From Mycolicibacterium moriokaense (GTDB lineage: Bacteria; Actinomycetota; Actinomycetes; Mycobacteriales; Mycobacteriaceae): DNA of 64,000 nt. Under the pieces are notes generated by a model. It was not told the DNA's origin. It was given only the letters and a program-made list of their open reading frames with translations, and did not search any database. The stretch spans positions 186,001 through 250,000 of the forward strand of contig NZ_QQBJ01000004.1 in NCBI RefSeq assembly GCF_003347205.1, read 5' to 3'. A program made the translations under genes and the position numbers. Within the stretch, counting starts at the first letter, position 1; each line of letters starts with the position of its first letter. Below, in pieces: positions 23,716 through 32,421 of this stretch.

Positions 23716-24213
23716 CTACGGGAACAGCCGCGGGAACAGGTCGTGCAACCGCGGGAACATCGGTGCGGGTGGCGGCGGTGGCGGCCGCATGGTCTCGGCG
23801 GTCACCGGCGCCCGTGGGGCCATCATCTGCGCCGTCGGCGGGCCCGGCGGAATCGCCACCGGGGTCGGCATCTCACTCGGCGCCGCGGCGACGACCGGTG
23901 GCGCGGGCGCGGGCTCCGGTGTCGGTGTCGGTGTCGGTGCGACGATGACGGGACGCGGCGGCGCCGCAGACGCCGATGGTGCCTTCACCTCGACGGCCGG
24001 ATGCTCCGAGTCGTGGGACACGTTCAGCACGGAGAGCACCAGGGCCACCAGGACGACCAGGCCCAGTCCCCCGCCGACCAGCGCGACGATGTTGGGCGCG
24101 CGAGACGGCGCGGCAGCGATGCCGAAGTCCGCGAACTCGTCGTACTCCGTGGTCGCCTCGTCGCCCATCGCGTCCAGCGCATGGGCCGCCAGCTCGGCCT
24201 CGGTCTGTGCCAC
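23716..24213 (-). CDS. Proline-rich single-pass membrane protein
   Basis: About 165 residues. An acidic N-terminal cytosolic region (TEAELAAHALDAMGDEATTEYDEFADFG) precedes one helix, IVALVGGGLGLVVLVALVLSV. A long Pro/Ala/Thr-rich extracellular part follows, including a PTPTPTPEPAPAPP stretch and a run of six prolines. GTG 24213 is chosen because AGGAGGTGA lies five bases upstream; GTG 24222 and ATG 24288 are alternatives. It is divergent from the PknF-like kinase. The function is unknown, with a cell-envelope role plausible. Confidence 0.68.
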   Translation of the reverse strand: MAQTEAELAAHALDAMGDEATTEYDEFADFGIAAAPSRAPNIVALVGGGLGLVVLVALVLSVLNVSHDSEHPAVEVKAPSASAAPPRPVIVAPTPTPTPEPAPAPPVVAAAPSEMPTPVAIPPGPPTAQMMAPRAPVTAETMRPPPPPPAPMFPRLHDLFPRLFP

Positions 24214-24375
24214 CTGTGTCACCTCCTCGCCGACGCCGCGATAACACCGCCGCGTCAAGAATAATGCGCCGGAGGACTTCCAGAGCATCGACGATCATTG
24301 CGGTCACAGCGTTTGGGCAGCGTTAGCCCTGCGGCTCCAAGCTGGTGACGCGAGCCGTTTTGTAGGCTTTCGGCT

Positions 24376-26238
24376 ATGCCGTTTAGCGACGGTGACACAT
24401 TCGCCGAGTTCGTGATTCAACGACTGCTCGGTAGTGGCGGCATGGGCGAGGTCTACCTGGCCAAGCATCCGCGCCTGCCCCGCCAGGAAGCGCTGAAGAT
24501 CCTGTCGCTGGACGCCACGGCCGACGAGGAGTTTCGCGCCAGGTTCGCCCGTGAGGCGGAGCTCGCGGCGACCCTGTGGCATCCACACATCGTGGGCGTA
24601 CACGACCGCGGCGAGTTCAACGGCCGGCTGTGGATCTCGATGGACTACGTGGAGGGCACCGACGCCCGTCACCTGCTGAACCAGCACTATCGGACCGGCA
24701 TGCCGTACCAGGACGTCGTCGAGATCGTGACCGCCGTCGGCGAAGCGCTGGATTTCGCCCATGAACGTCGATTGCTCCACCGCGACGTCAAACCGGCGAA
24801 CATCCTGGTCACCACGCCGTCGGGCGGTGCTCGCCGACGGGTTCTGCTGACCGACTTCGGCATCGCCCGAGAGACCGACGACATGAATGGCCTCACCGAG
24901 GCGAACATGGCCATCGGCACCGTCACCTACGCGGCACCCGAGCAGCTGACGAGCCGGTCCATCGACGGCAGAGTCGATCAATACGCCCTGGCCGCAACGG
25001 CTTATCACCTCCTGACAGGTGTGCCGCTGTTCGACAACTCCAATCGGGCGGTCGTCGTCGGCGATCACCTCAACACACCGCCGCCCAAGCTGTCCGATCG
25101 ACGCCCCGACCTGGCCCGCTTCGACGCCGTGATGGCCAAGGCGCTGTCGAAGAACCCCGACGACCGGTATCCGACCTGCCTCGACTTCGCCAACGCGCTG
25201 GCCGGGCAGCCGCCGGCACAAGCGGGTCCCGAAGCCAGGCCGACAAGCCCGCCGCGCGGTCCTGCTACCGGCGAGCTCACCGCGCCGCTCAGCGCAGCCG
25301 AGCAGAGCATGCCCAGCTCGTCGCCGCACACCAAGCGCCTGGACCTGATGACCGTGTACGGCACCGCGCAGGCCGTGCGCAAGCATCCCGCTGAGCCCGG
25401 TCAAGAGGGTGACGTCTGGTCGTTTCGCGTCGAGCGATACGAATCGACGGGCGCGCCGCACACCGTTGTGCCGGTCGAACTGCGCGGGGTGTCGCTGTCC
25501 GGGCCGCTCAGCGACGGCGACGTCGTCGAGGTCAGCGGCATGTGGGATGGCCGCATCCTGTTGGCCGACGCCGTCACCAACCATTCCGCGGGCGCGGGCA
25601 AGCGGCGCCGGCGACCGGCAGCCGCGGCAGGTGCCGCCGACGTGGCCGCACCAAAGCCTCCGCGGGTGCGTAAGCGACGTGCGGGACGCATCGCGATGGC
25701 AGCGGCGGCCGCGGTGATCGCCGTCATCGTCGCCGTCGCCCTCATCGTGACGCACGGCTTCGGACTGTGGTCCGCCAACAACCCGGGACCGGTGGTCAAG
25801 GCCGAGCAGGCGAGTGTGTTCTCCCCAGGCGGCGCGCCGGACCATCCGGGTGAGGCCGATCGCGCGATCGACGGCAACCCCGACACGTCGTGGCCCACCG
25901 ACGTCTACGTCGACGCCGACCCCTTCCCCACGTTCAAACAAGGCGTCGGGCTGATGTTGCGGCTGGCCGAGCCCACGGCGCTGAGCGAGGTGACCATCGA
26001 TGTGCCCAGCACCGGCACCGAGGTGCAGATCCGGGCGGGCGACAGCGACAACCCCGCCAATCTCTCGGATACCACCGAGCTCACGCCCAGCGTGTCGCTG
26101 CAACCGGGAACCAATCGCATTCCGGTGAAGAACTCAACGAAGACCTCGCATGTGCTGATCTGGATCACCCACTTGGGCACCACGGACGGTCAGAGCCGCA
26201 CCAGCATCTCCGATGTGACGCTTCGCGCCGCGGCCTGA
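24376..26238 (+). CDS. Ser/Thr protein kinase with transmembrane helix and discoidin-like ectodomain (PknF-like)
   Basis: Receptor kinase of 620 residues. Cytosolic kinase domain: glycine loop [12 protein letters not shown] (19-30), catalytic Lys41 in [14 protein letters not shown] (135-142), DFG (160-162) and activation-segment [13 protein letters not shown] linker (about 280-325) leads to a beta-rich segment (325-405: [31 protein letters not shown]) that resembles an OB-type fold. A basic RKRRAGR precedes one helix (438-459). The extracellular part (475-620), with [15 protein letters not shown], resembles the F5/8 C-type/discoidin domain seen at the end of mycobacterial MviN. No PASTA repeats are present. 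It probably senses a cell-envelope ligand. Confidence 0.92.
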   Translation: MPFSDGDTFAEFVIQRLLGSGGMGEVYLAKHPRLPRQEALKILSLDATADEEFRARFAREAELAATLWHPHIVGVHDRGEFNGRLWISMDYVEGTDARHLLNQHYRTGMPYQDVVEIVTAVGEALDFAHERRLLHRDVKPANILVTTPSGGARRRVLLTDFGIARETDDMNGLTEANMAIGTVTYAAPEQLTSRSIDGRVDQYALAATAYHLLTGVPLFDNSNRAVVVGDHLNTPPPKLSDRRPDLARFDAVMAKALSKNPDDRYPTCLDFANALAGQPPAQAGPEARPTSPPRGPATGELTAPLSAAEQSMPSSSPHTKRLDLMTVYGTAQAVRKHPAEPGQEGDVWSFRVERYESTGAPHTVVPVELRGVSLSGPLSDGDVVEVSGMWDGRILLADAVTNHSAGAGKRRRRPAAAAGAADVAAPKPPRVRKRRAGRIAMAAAAAVIAVIVAVALIVTHGFGLWSANNPGPVVKAEQASVFSPGGAPDHPGEADRAIDGNPDTSWPTDVYVDADPFPTFKQGVGLMLRLAEPTALSEVTIDVPSTGTEVQIRAGDSDNPANLSDTTELTPSVSLQPGTNRIPVKNSTKTSHVLIWITHLGTTDGQSRTSISDVTLRAAA

Positions 26239-26256
26239 GCGCCGATCTACGTACGC

Positions 26257-27420
26257 CTAGCCCGCCGGTTCGGCCAACAACGTGATCGCGGTCATCAGCA
26301 CAGCCAGCGCGCCGTAGCCAACTCTCTTGGGCCAACTGCTGGTCGTGCGCAGCGCCACCACCGCCTGAAGTGCGTAGTAGGCCGCGAAGGCCCGCGACGC
26401 GACCGCCACGATCGTGTACGTCGGCACCGTCGCCGCGAGCGCGATCGCCGCCGCGCCGCTGAGCAGGAATGGCCGCGCGCCGGTCATCCGCCGCCAGAGC
26501 TGTCGCAGGTTGCCCTCGGCGGCGGCGCTGTCGGCGGTCGCGGCGCTGAACTGACTCAACACCGCGGACAACGCCAGCGGCAGCGCCAGGAAGGGCGCCA
26601 CCCGATCCGTGATCGACAGCAGGGTGTCATCCGCGCCCGCCGGGGTGCCCAGGCCCATCACCGGGGTGGCCACCGCGACGAAGCCGATATAGATCGATGC
26701 CGCGATCAACTGCGCGATGCGAGACGCCCACACCCGGGTCTCGGTGTCGTATTCGGCGCCCAGGTAGCGCACCGTCTCGAAACCCTGGACCGTGATGACG
26801 ATGCCGCCGAGAACCAGGAGCATGTGAACTGTCTGGATTTCGGGCACCGGCGGCAGCGTCAGCCCGGCGTCGAGGAAGTCCCTGCCGTCGTGCAGCAGCA
26901 ACGTGGCGCCAAGCACCGTTATCAGAACGACGACGGCGCCCAGCGTGACGCGGTCGAGTCGGTCGAGTCCCTCGAATCCCCGGACCACCCCGACCGCGAC
27001 GATCACCGCGACCGCGACGCATGCGATGAGCTTCTCGACGGCCAGGGACCCGCCCGGGTCGAAATAGCCGACGACATACTGCGCCATGATCCGCAGGTAG
27101 AGCGCCACGGAGATGACGTAGGCGACGACGATCACCGCGTCGGCGAGGCGGTCGAGTCGCGCGGTGGCGACGTCCAGGTCGCCCGAGGCGATCCGCGGCT
27201 CCACCACGCGCACGTTGTGGCGCACGGCGGTACCCGCGAACCAGGCCACGACGCAGACCGCGACGACGCCGAAGACGGCCAAGGGGCCCACCGTGCGTTC
27301 GAGCACCGGCACGATGATCAACAGCCCGGAGCCGAGAATCGACGCCAGCGGGGTCACCACCGCGACCATCACCGTCCGGAAACGGACGGATCCGGTGCCG
27401 GTTCGCTTCGCATCACCCAC
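26257..27420 (-). CDS. APC-superfamily-like integral membrane transporter
   Basis: Multi-pass protein of about 387 residues with roughly twelve hydrophobic helices, among them SILGSGLLIIVPVLERTVGP, VAVFGVVAVCVVAWFAG, VIVVAYVISVALYLRIMAQ and PLALSAVLSQFSAATADS. The last, with a helix-breaking Gly/Ser-containing start, recalls amino-acid-polyamine-organocation permeases. Substrate is unknown. The start GTG 27420 follows a Gly/Thr-rich opening (VGDAKRTGTGSVRFRT); residues further upstream in the frame are arginine-rich and unlikely. It is convergent with the kinase gene, with 18 bases between the stops. Confidence 0.72.
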   Translation of the reverse strand: MGDAKRTGTGSVRFRTVMVAVVTPLASILGSGLLIIVPVLERTVGPLAVFGVVAVCVVAWFAGTAVRHNVRVVEPRIASGDLDVATARLDRLADAVIVVAYVISVALYLRIMAQYVVGYFDPGGSLAVEKLIACVAVAVIVAVGVVRGFEGLDRLDRVTLGAVVVLITVLGATLLLHDGRDFLDAGLTLPPVPEIQTVHMLLVLGGIVITVQGFETVRYLGAEYDTETRVWASRIAQLIAASIYIGFVAVATPVMGLGTPAGADDTLLSITDRVAPFLALPLALSAVLSQFSAATADSAAAEGNLRQLWRRMTGARPFLLSGAAAIALAATVPTYTIVAVASRAFAAYYALQAVVALRTTSSWPKRVGYGALAVLMTAITLLAEPAG

Positions 27421-27472
27421 GGTTGACCACTCAAGCAGATCAGCAGAGCGGACAGGGTGACGCGGACACCAT

Positions 27473-29722
27473 CTACACGGCGGCGGCAGCTTCAGCGACG
27501 ACGGGTTCGATCCGGGCCGGCACGTGTTTGTGCCACGGCGTGCCCGCGTAGGCGTCGCGCCAGTCCGTCGACGTGAGCGCGTTGGGCGCGACACCAGGGA
27601 CGTGCGTCTGCCCCTGCTCATCGACGAAATCGAGACCGAGACCGTTGGGCAGCGAGGCATGACCCGGCAGCATCGCCTCGCTGATCTCTACGCTCGCTTC
27701 GGCACTACCCGCGGCGGTGGTGATCCGCGCGCGACCACCCGCCACAAGACCCAGCGCCTGGGCGTCCTCCACGCTGACGCGCAACGCGCCCTGCGCGTCT
27801 CGCTTGCGCCAACTGGGGTCGCGGAAGATGTCGTTGGCCGTATACGCCCGGCGCTCGCCGGCGGACAGCACGACCGGGAACTCCGGACTCGTCAGCGCTG
27901 TCGGCGCGTCACCCAGTCGGGAGATCTCGTCGAGCATTTCGGGCATGTCCAACGCGATCTTGTGGTCGGAGTGTGCGATCAGTTCGAAGTCGTCCTGGTA
28001 TTCGTGTGCGGTGAACGTCACTCCGGAGCGACTGCGCAGAATCGCCTCGAACAGGGCGTTGCCGTCGGCGTGGCCGGCGCGCCGCATCGCTTCGGGATAG
28101 GTCATCGCCGTCTTCTGGGCCAGACCCCACAGCGCGGCCGCACCCTTGAGGTGCTCGGGCAGCGTGGGGCCGAGGGTCTCGTACAGGACGAACGGCAGCA
28201 CCCGCATCAGGACGGGGTTGGCGCCGACCGCGGCGAGAAACGCCTGCGCATAGGCCTCCAGCCCCTGCTCTGCCGCCTCGCGAAGCGGCTGCAGGTCGGC
28301 CTCGTCGACGACGCCGAGCGCTCGGACCAGTCGCGCCCAGATCTCCGGCTCCGGCAGCGTGCCGGCCAGCGGCTCCATGAGTGGATGCCGCAGGTGAAAG
28401 GTGTTGTGCGGGAACTCGAGATTGAAGAACGTGGCCTCGGGCTTCTCGAATTGGCTCGCCGCCGGAAGGACATAGTGGGCCAGCCGCGCGGTCTCCGTCA
28501 TCGCGACGTCGATGACGACCATGAGCTCCAGGGACGCGAACGCCTCGGCGCACGCGGCGGAGTCGGCCAATGAGTGGGCGGGGTTGCTGCTCTCCACGAT
28601 CATCGCCCGGAACCGGTCGGGGTGATCGGTCAAGATCTCCTGCGGCACAACGTTGGACGGGACCAAACCGGAGATGACCGGAGCACCTGTCACCGGGGTG
28701 CGCCCGACACCGCCGAAGGTGAACAGCGGCGCAAACGCCGAATGCAGGTGCTGTGCACCCTTTTTGGCGAAGTTGCCGGTGAAGATCCACAGCAGCTTGT
28801 TCAGATACGAGCACAGTGTGCTGTTGGGCGCCTGCTGGATACCGAGGTCCTCGAAGACGGCCACACTGTCCGCGCCCGCGATGCGCCGCACCGCGGTGCG
28901 AATCAACTCCTCGTCGACACCGCAGCGCTGCGCGTAGTCGGCGACGGGCACCTGGCGCAGGAGTTCGCGCACCGTGTCGGCGCCGTTGACGTGCTCGGCC
29001 AAAAACTCTTCGTCGCAGAGGTTCTCCTGCACCAGGACAGCGGCCATCGCCGCCAGGCACCAGGCGTCGGTCCCCGGCCGCACCCGCAGATGGATGTCGG
29101 CCATCTTGGCGGTGTCGGTGATCACCGGGTCGATGACGATCATCGCGCGCGCGGGATCCTTGGCGATCTCGTTGAGTACCGTGCGGGCCCGCGGGAAGCT
29201 CTGCGACATCCACGGGTTCTTCCCCACGAACACCGACACCTCGGCGTGCTCGAACTCGCCCCGCGTGTGCCCGCCGTAGAGGTGGGCGTCGACCCAGGCT
29301 TCGCCGGTCTTCTCCTGTGCCAACGCATTCGACCGGTAGCGGGCCCCGATCGCCTTGAGGAAGGCTCCGGCGTATCCGCCGCCGAGATGGTTGCCCTGGC
29401 CGCCCCCGCCGTAATAGAAGATCTTCTCGCCGCCGTAGGTGTCGCGGATACGTGCGAAGCCCTCGGCGATCTCGGCGATCGCGGTGTCCCAGTCGATTTC
29501 CTCGTAGGTGCCGTCGGGGCGTCGCCGCATCGGGGACGTCAGCCTGCCGGGGTTGTTCTGATAGTGGTCGAGCCGCAACGCCTTGTTGCAGGTGTAACCC
29601 TGCGACGCCGGATGCTCTTTGTCGCCGCGGATCTTGGCGAGCGTGCGGTCTTCCAGCTGAACAACGATGCCGCAGTTGCACTCACACAAGATGCAGGCGG
29701 TCGACTGCCACTTAGCGGTCAT
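27473..29722 (-). CDS. Molybdopterin-dependent oxidoreductase (bis-MGD, formate dehydrogenase-like)
   Basis: Cytosolic enzyme of 749 residues. The [4Fe-4S] motif is C10-x2-C13-x3-C17 with C45 (GYTCNKA). Further blocks are GGGGQGNHLGGGYAGAFLKAIG, VFVGKNPWMSQSFPRAR, VIDPVITDTAKMADIHLRVRPGTDAW and the C-terminal dinucleotide-binding region. This matches the molybdopterin guanine dinucleotide oxidoreductase family, which needs the Mo cofactor. No separate beta (FeS) or gamma (cytochrome) subunit is encoded nearby, so its partner and substrate are unknown. It overlaps the preceding tetR gene by 11 bp, indicating one operon. Confidence 0.92.
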   Translation of the reverse strand: MTAKWQSTACILCECNCGIVVQLEDRTLAKIRGDKEHPASQGYTCNKALRLDHYQNNPGRLTSPMRRRPDGTYEEIDWDTAIAEIAEGFARIRDTYGGEKIFYYGGGGQGNHLGGGYAGAFLKAIGARYRSNALAQEKTGEAWVDAHLYGGHTRGEFEHAEVSVFVGKNPWMSQSFPRARTVLNEIAKDPARAMIVIDPVITDTAKMADIHLRVRPGTDAWCLAAMAAVLVQENLCDEEFLAEHVNGADTVRELLRQVPVADYAQRCGVDEELIRTAVRRIAGADSVAVFEDLGIQQAPNSTLCSYLNKLLWIFTGNFAKKGAQHLHSAFAPLFTFGGVGRTPVTGAPVISGLVPSNVVPQEILTDHPDRFRAMIVESSNPAHSLADSAACAEAFASLELMVVIDVAMTETARLAHYVLPAASQFEKPEATFFNLEFPHNTFHLRHPLMEPLAGTLPEPEIWARLVRALGVVDEADLQPLREAAEQGLEAYAQAFLAAVGANPVLMRVLPFVLYETLGPTLPEHLKGAAALWGLAQKTAMTYPEAMRRAGHADGNALFEAILRSRSGVTFTAHEYQDDFELIAHSDHKIALDMPEMLDEISRLGDAPTALTSPEFPVVLSAGERRAYTANDIFRDPSWRKRDAQGALRVSVEDAQALGLVAGGRARITTAAGSAEASVEISEAMLPGHASLPNGLGLDFVDEQGQTHVPGVAPNALTSTDWRDAYAGTPWHKHVPARIEPVVAEAAAAV

Positions 29723-30308
29723 CGGGGTTTCCTTTCGCGGTCTCGGCTGCCAGCAGCGCGCCGAGCTGATGTTGGACGAGGTCTAGTGGTTTTACGTCGC
29801 GGGACGCCCGGGCCACGATGATCGCGCCCTCGATCGCGGTCGTCACCAACATGGCCAGTTCCTGGGCCCGCGCAGCGGCGACGCCTTCGGCCTGCAGCCG
29901 CTTGCCGATCAGATCGATCCAGAGCGCGAACGCCGCGGCGGCACGTTCGATGACCTTCGTCGTGCGCTCCGGGTTGTCGGGGTCGCCGGCTTCTACCGTC
30001 ACCGCGACGATCGGGCACCCCGCTCGGTAGTCGCTGCGGATCAGCTGCTGGCGATACATCTCCGTCAGGTCGTTGAGCAGCTCGACGGCGCTGGACGCGG
30101 CAGAGATCTTGTCCGCGATGTAGGTGCCGGCGTAGTCGGTCGCCTCTTCCAGCAGCTGCATTCGGCCGCCGGGGAAATAGTGATAGGCCGACCCCCGCGG
30201 GGCACGGCTGTGTTTGAGCACATCGGAGATGGCAGTGGCCTGGGCGCCGCGTTCCCGGATCAACAGGGCGGCGGAGACCACCATCCGCTCTCGTGGGGTG
30301 TCGACCAC
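29712..30308 (-). CDS. TetR family regulator, cotranscribed with a molybdopterin oxidoreductase
   Basis: TetR regulator of about 198 residues: RERMVVSAALLIRERGAQATAISDVLKHSRAPRGSAYHYF is the DNA-binding domain, close to the YxaF/LmrA-type TetRs. The C-terminal part contains RAGCPIVAVTVEAGD. I use GTG 30308 (VDTPRERM). The ATG at 30329 would start within the 24-bp palindrome, so it is less likely, and a leaderless message from 30308 is possible. The gene overlaps its downstream target by 11 bp, so it likely represses the pair. Confidence 0.88.
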   Translation of the reverse strand: MVDTPRERMVVSAALLIRERGAQATAISDVLKHSRAPRGSAYHYFPGGRMQLLEEATDYAGTYIADKISAASSAVELLNDLTEMYRQQLIRSDYRAGCPIVAVTVEAGDPDNPERTTKVIERAAAAFALWIDLIGKRLQAEGVAAARAQELAMLVTTAIEGAIIVARASRDVKPLDLVQHQLGALLAAETAKGNPDDR

Positions 30309-30332
30309 GTTATATATGATGGCATACATAAC
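30309..30332. promoter_or_regulatory. 24-bp inverted repeat at the tetR start
   Basis: Arms GTTATATATG and CATACATAAC with a four-base centre (ATGG), one mismatch. It abuts the proposed GTG start of tetR and holds TATAT sequences that could be its -10 element. A TetR-type autoregulatory site is the simplest reading. Confidence 0.72.
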
Positions 30333-30388
30333 TGTGGATGCCTAGGGATGACACCGGGCTTCCGCCGCAGCGGCGTTAACGTGGCCAG

Positions 30389-30913
30389 ATGGCGACGGCG
30401 TGGCAAGTGCGTGTGGGCAGCAGCGACGATCTGGACCTCATCGAGCCGCTGTGGGTCGCCGTCCACCATCGCCACATCGAGAGCATGCCGGGACTCGCGC
30501 CATATGTGGACGACACCGAAACGTGGCGGGCTCGAAGAAAGCTCTACGAGGAGTTGCTGACCAAACCCGACACGCTACTGCTGCTCGCGCTCGCCGACGA
30601 CCAGCCGATCGGATACGGCCTGACACACGTGATGGAGGTCGCGGACTCGTGGATCGAGGACACCTGGGAAACTGGCGCGCGAGTCGGCGAGATCGAATCG
30701 CTTTCCGTGCTGCCCGCCTACCGCGGCAGCGGTTTGGGCTCCGAGCTTCTCGACCGGCTCGAGGCGCACCTACGCGACTGCGGTGTCGCTGATTTCATCC
30801 TCGGCGCGCTCGCAGGCAACGACCACGCGATCCGGCTGTATGAGCGGCGCGGCTACCGTCCGACCTGGCTTTATCTGTCCAAGTTCGCCGGACGGGAGCG
30901 CGACAGCCGGTAG
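30389..30913 (+). CDS. GNAT family N-acetyltransferase
   Basis: Acetyl-CoA-dependent acyltransferase of 174 residues. Motif A region reads IESLSVLPAYRGSGLGSELLDRLEAHL, containing the RGSGLGSEL pyrophosphate-binding loop, followed by NDHAIRLYERRGYRPTWLYLSK near the end. Acceptor substrate is unknown. Its 3' end overlaps the convergent permease gene by 43 bp. Confidence 0.9.
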   Translation: MATAWQVRVGSSDDLDLIEPLWVAVHHRHIESMPGLAPYVDDTETWRARRKLYEELLTKPDTLLLLALADDQPIGYGLTHVMEVADSWIEDTWETGARVGEIESLSVLPAYRGSGLGSELLDRLEAHLRDCGVADFILGALAGNDHAIRLYERRGYRPTWLYLSKFAGRERDSR

Positions 30914-32274
30914 CCGCCATAAAGGACGGCTGCGACAAAGAAATTGACGAAGTAGGCGACGTCCGCCCCGTGCCATGCCGCGGCGACGGGACCGGTGAAC
31001 AGCGAGGTGTTCATGAAGGGAATCGCCGCGGCGTAGGCGACGACGAACGCGACGACGGCGGCGACGGCGTCGTTTCGCGGGGTGTGTTCCTCGGCGGGGT
31101 TGATCACCGACCTGCCGCGAACGCGAATCGCCCAATCGATCACCACCACCGCGACGAACGCCGGGATCCAGTAGCTCACCATCAACAGCACGTGCTCGAA
31201 GCGCGATGCCGTGTCCCCGCCGTGCAGCCACAAGATCAATCCGAACGCCACCACGGTCACGACGACCGCCGAGACCGGCCTGCGCACCCGCACCCCGATG
31301 GTCTGCAGCGCAAGCGACCCGCTGTAGTCGTTCATCACGCCCGAGCCCACCGACGCCAACGCGATGATCAGCAACGCCAGGCCACCTAGGATGCCGCCGC
31401 CCATCACCGACCGGACACCGTCGGCGGTCTGCTCGGAGACCAGATCGCCTGCCGCGATGCCGATTCCTTGAACGAAGATGTAGGCCAACACGATTCCGGC
31501 GAAGGTGTAGCCGAAGACGCGGGCGCGCGACGAATCGGCGGGCAGATAGCGGCTGAAGTCCGAGGCGTAGCTGGCCCACGACACCGACAGGCTCAAAGCG
31601 ATGGTGATCTCGAGGACGAAGGCGCCCGCAAGGTCGGCTCCGTGCACGGTTGCCGGAGTCACGATCTGGTGTCCGATGGCGAGCTTGACGGCGAACACCA
31701 CGAAGGTGACGAACAGGACGACCGTCAAGACCGCCTGGATGCGGTGGATCATCTCGTAGCCGAAGAAGCCGACCGCACCTTGGACGGCCAGCACGATCAG
31801 GACCGCGCTCCAAAACGGAATGCCCAGCAGCGTGGCGAGTGCCTCGCCGCCGAACAACCCGACCAGGGCGTCCCAGGCGATCGACGAAAGCCATTGCAGC
31901 GCACCGGGAAGCACCACGGTGCCGCCGAAGGCCATCCGCGAGTTCGGCAGCTGCGCCGTCCCCGTGCGCGGGCCCCATGTCGACAGGTAGCCGACCACCA
32001 GCGAGCCGAGCACCGTGCCGATCAGCATCGCGAGCATGCCGAGCCAGAAGCCGAGACCCAGGGCGATCGCCAGCGCTCCGGTGAAGACGCCGGTCATGTT
32101 CACCTGCGGCGCGAACCACACCGTGAACAGCCGGCGGGGACTGCCGTAGCGCTGGTCGTCACGAATCGGTGCGATCCCGTGCGTCTCGACCGACAGATCG
32201 CCGATGCCCGACGGTGTCCGGCCGCTGAATGTCGGCGCTGTGAGCGCGCTGCCGGATCGGCCCCCTGATGTCAT
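30871..32274 (-). CDS. NCS1 family cytosine/purine-type permease
   Basis: Membrane transporter of 467 residues with about twelve helices. The N-terminal part contains GSPRRLFTVWFAPQVNMTG, a good match to the start of NCS1 (CodB/cytosine permease) proteins, and later SWASYASDFSRYLPADSS, which carries the conserved ASDFSRYLP motif. It likely imports a nucleobase or a related compound. The ATG start at 32274 is clear. It is divergent from the P1 peptidase gene and convergent with the GNAT gene. Confidence 0.92.
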   Translation of the reverse strand: MTSGGRSGSALTAPTFSGRTPSGIGDLSVETHGIAPIRDDQRYGSPRRLFTVWFAPQVNMTGVFTGALAIALGLGFWLGMLAMLIGTVLGSLVVGYLSTWGPRTGTAQLPNSRMAFGGTVVLPGALQWLSSIAWDALVGLFGGEALATLLGIPFWSAVLIVLAVQGAVGFFGYEMIHRIQAVLTVVLFVTFVVFAVKLAIGHQIVTPATVHGADLAGAFVLEITIALSLSVSWASYASDFSRYLPADSSRARVFGYTFAGIVLAYIFVQGIGIAAGDLVSEQTADGVRSVMGGGILGGLALLIIALASVGSGVMNDYSGSLALQTIGVRVRRPVSAVVVTVVAFGLILWLHGGDTASRFEHVLLMVSYWIPAFVAVVVIDWAIRVRGRSVINPAEEHTPRNDAVAAVVAFVVAYAAAIPFMNTSLFTGPVAAAWHGADVAYFVNFFVAAVLYGGYRLSRSRPANLDR

Positions 32275-32421
32275 GGTTCTATTCGACCATGACGGGATCA
32301 ACGGGCAGACGGGGAGCCCGATTGACGTCTCGAGTTCTGCATGAGGGTTGCCGATTTCGAACACCAACCGCCCTCTCGCAGAAATCAGCGAGCCCGGCCG
32401 TGTCCGCCTAGATTTCCAAAG

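Noticed and set aside
27524-29821. Plus-strand frames opposite the molybdopterin oxidoreductase
   Set aside because: No family pattern or ribosome-binding site, and the minus strand encodes the full FeS and Mo-cofactor motifs.
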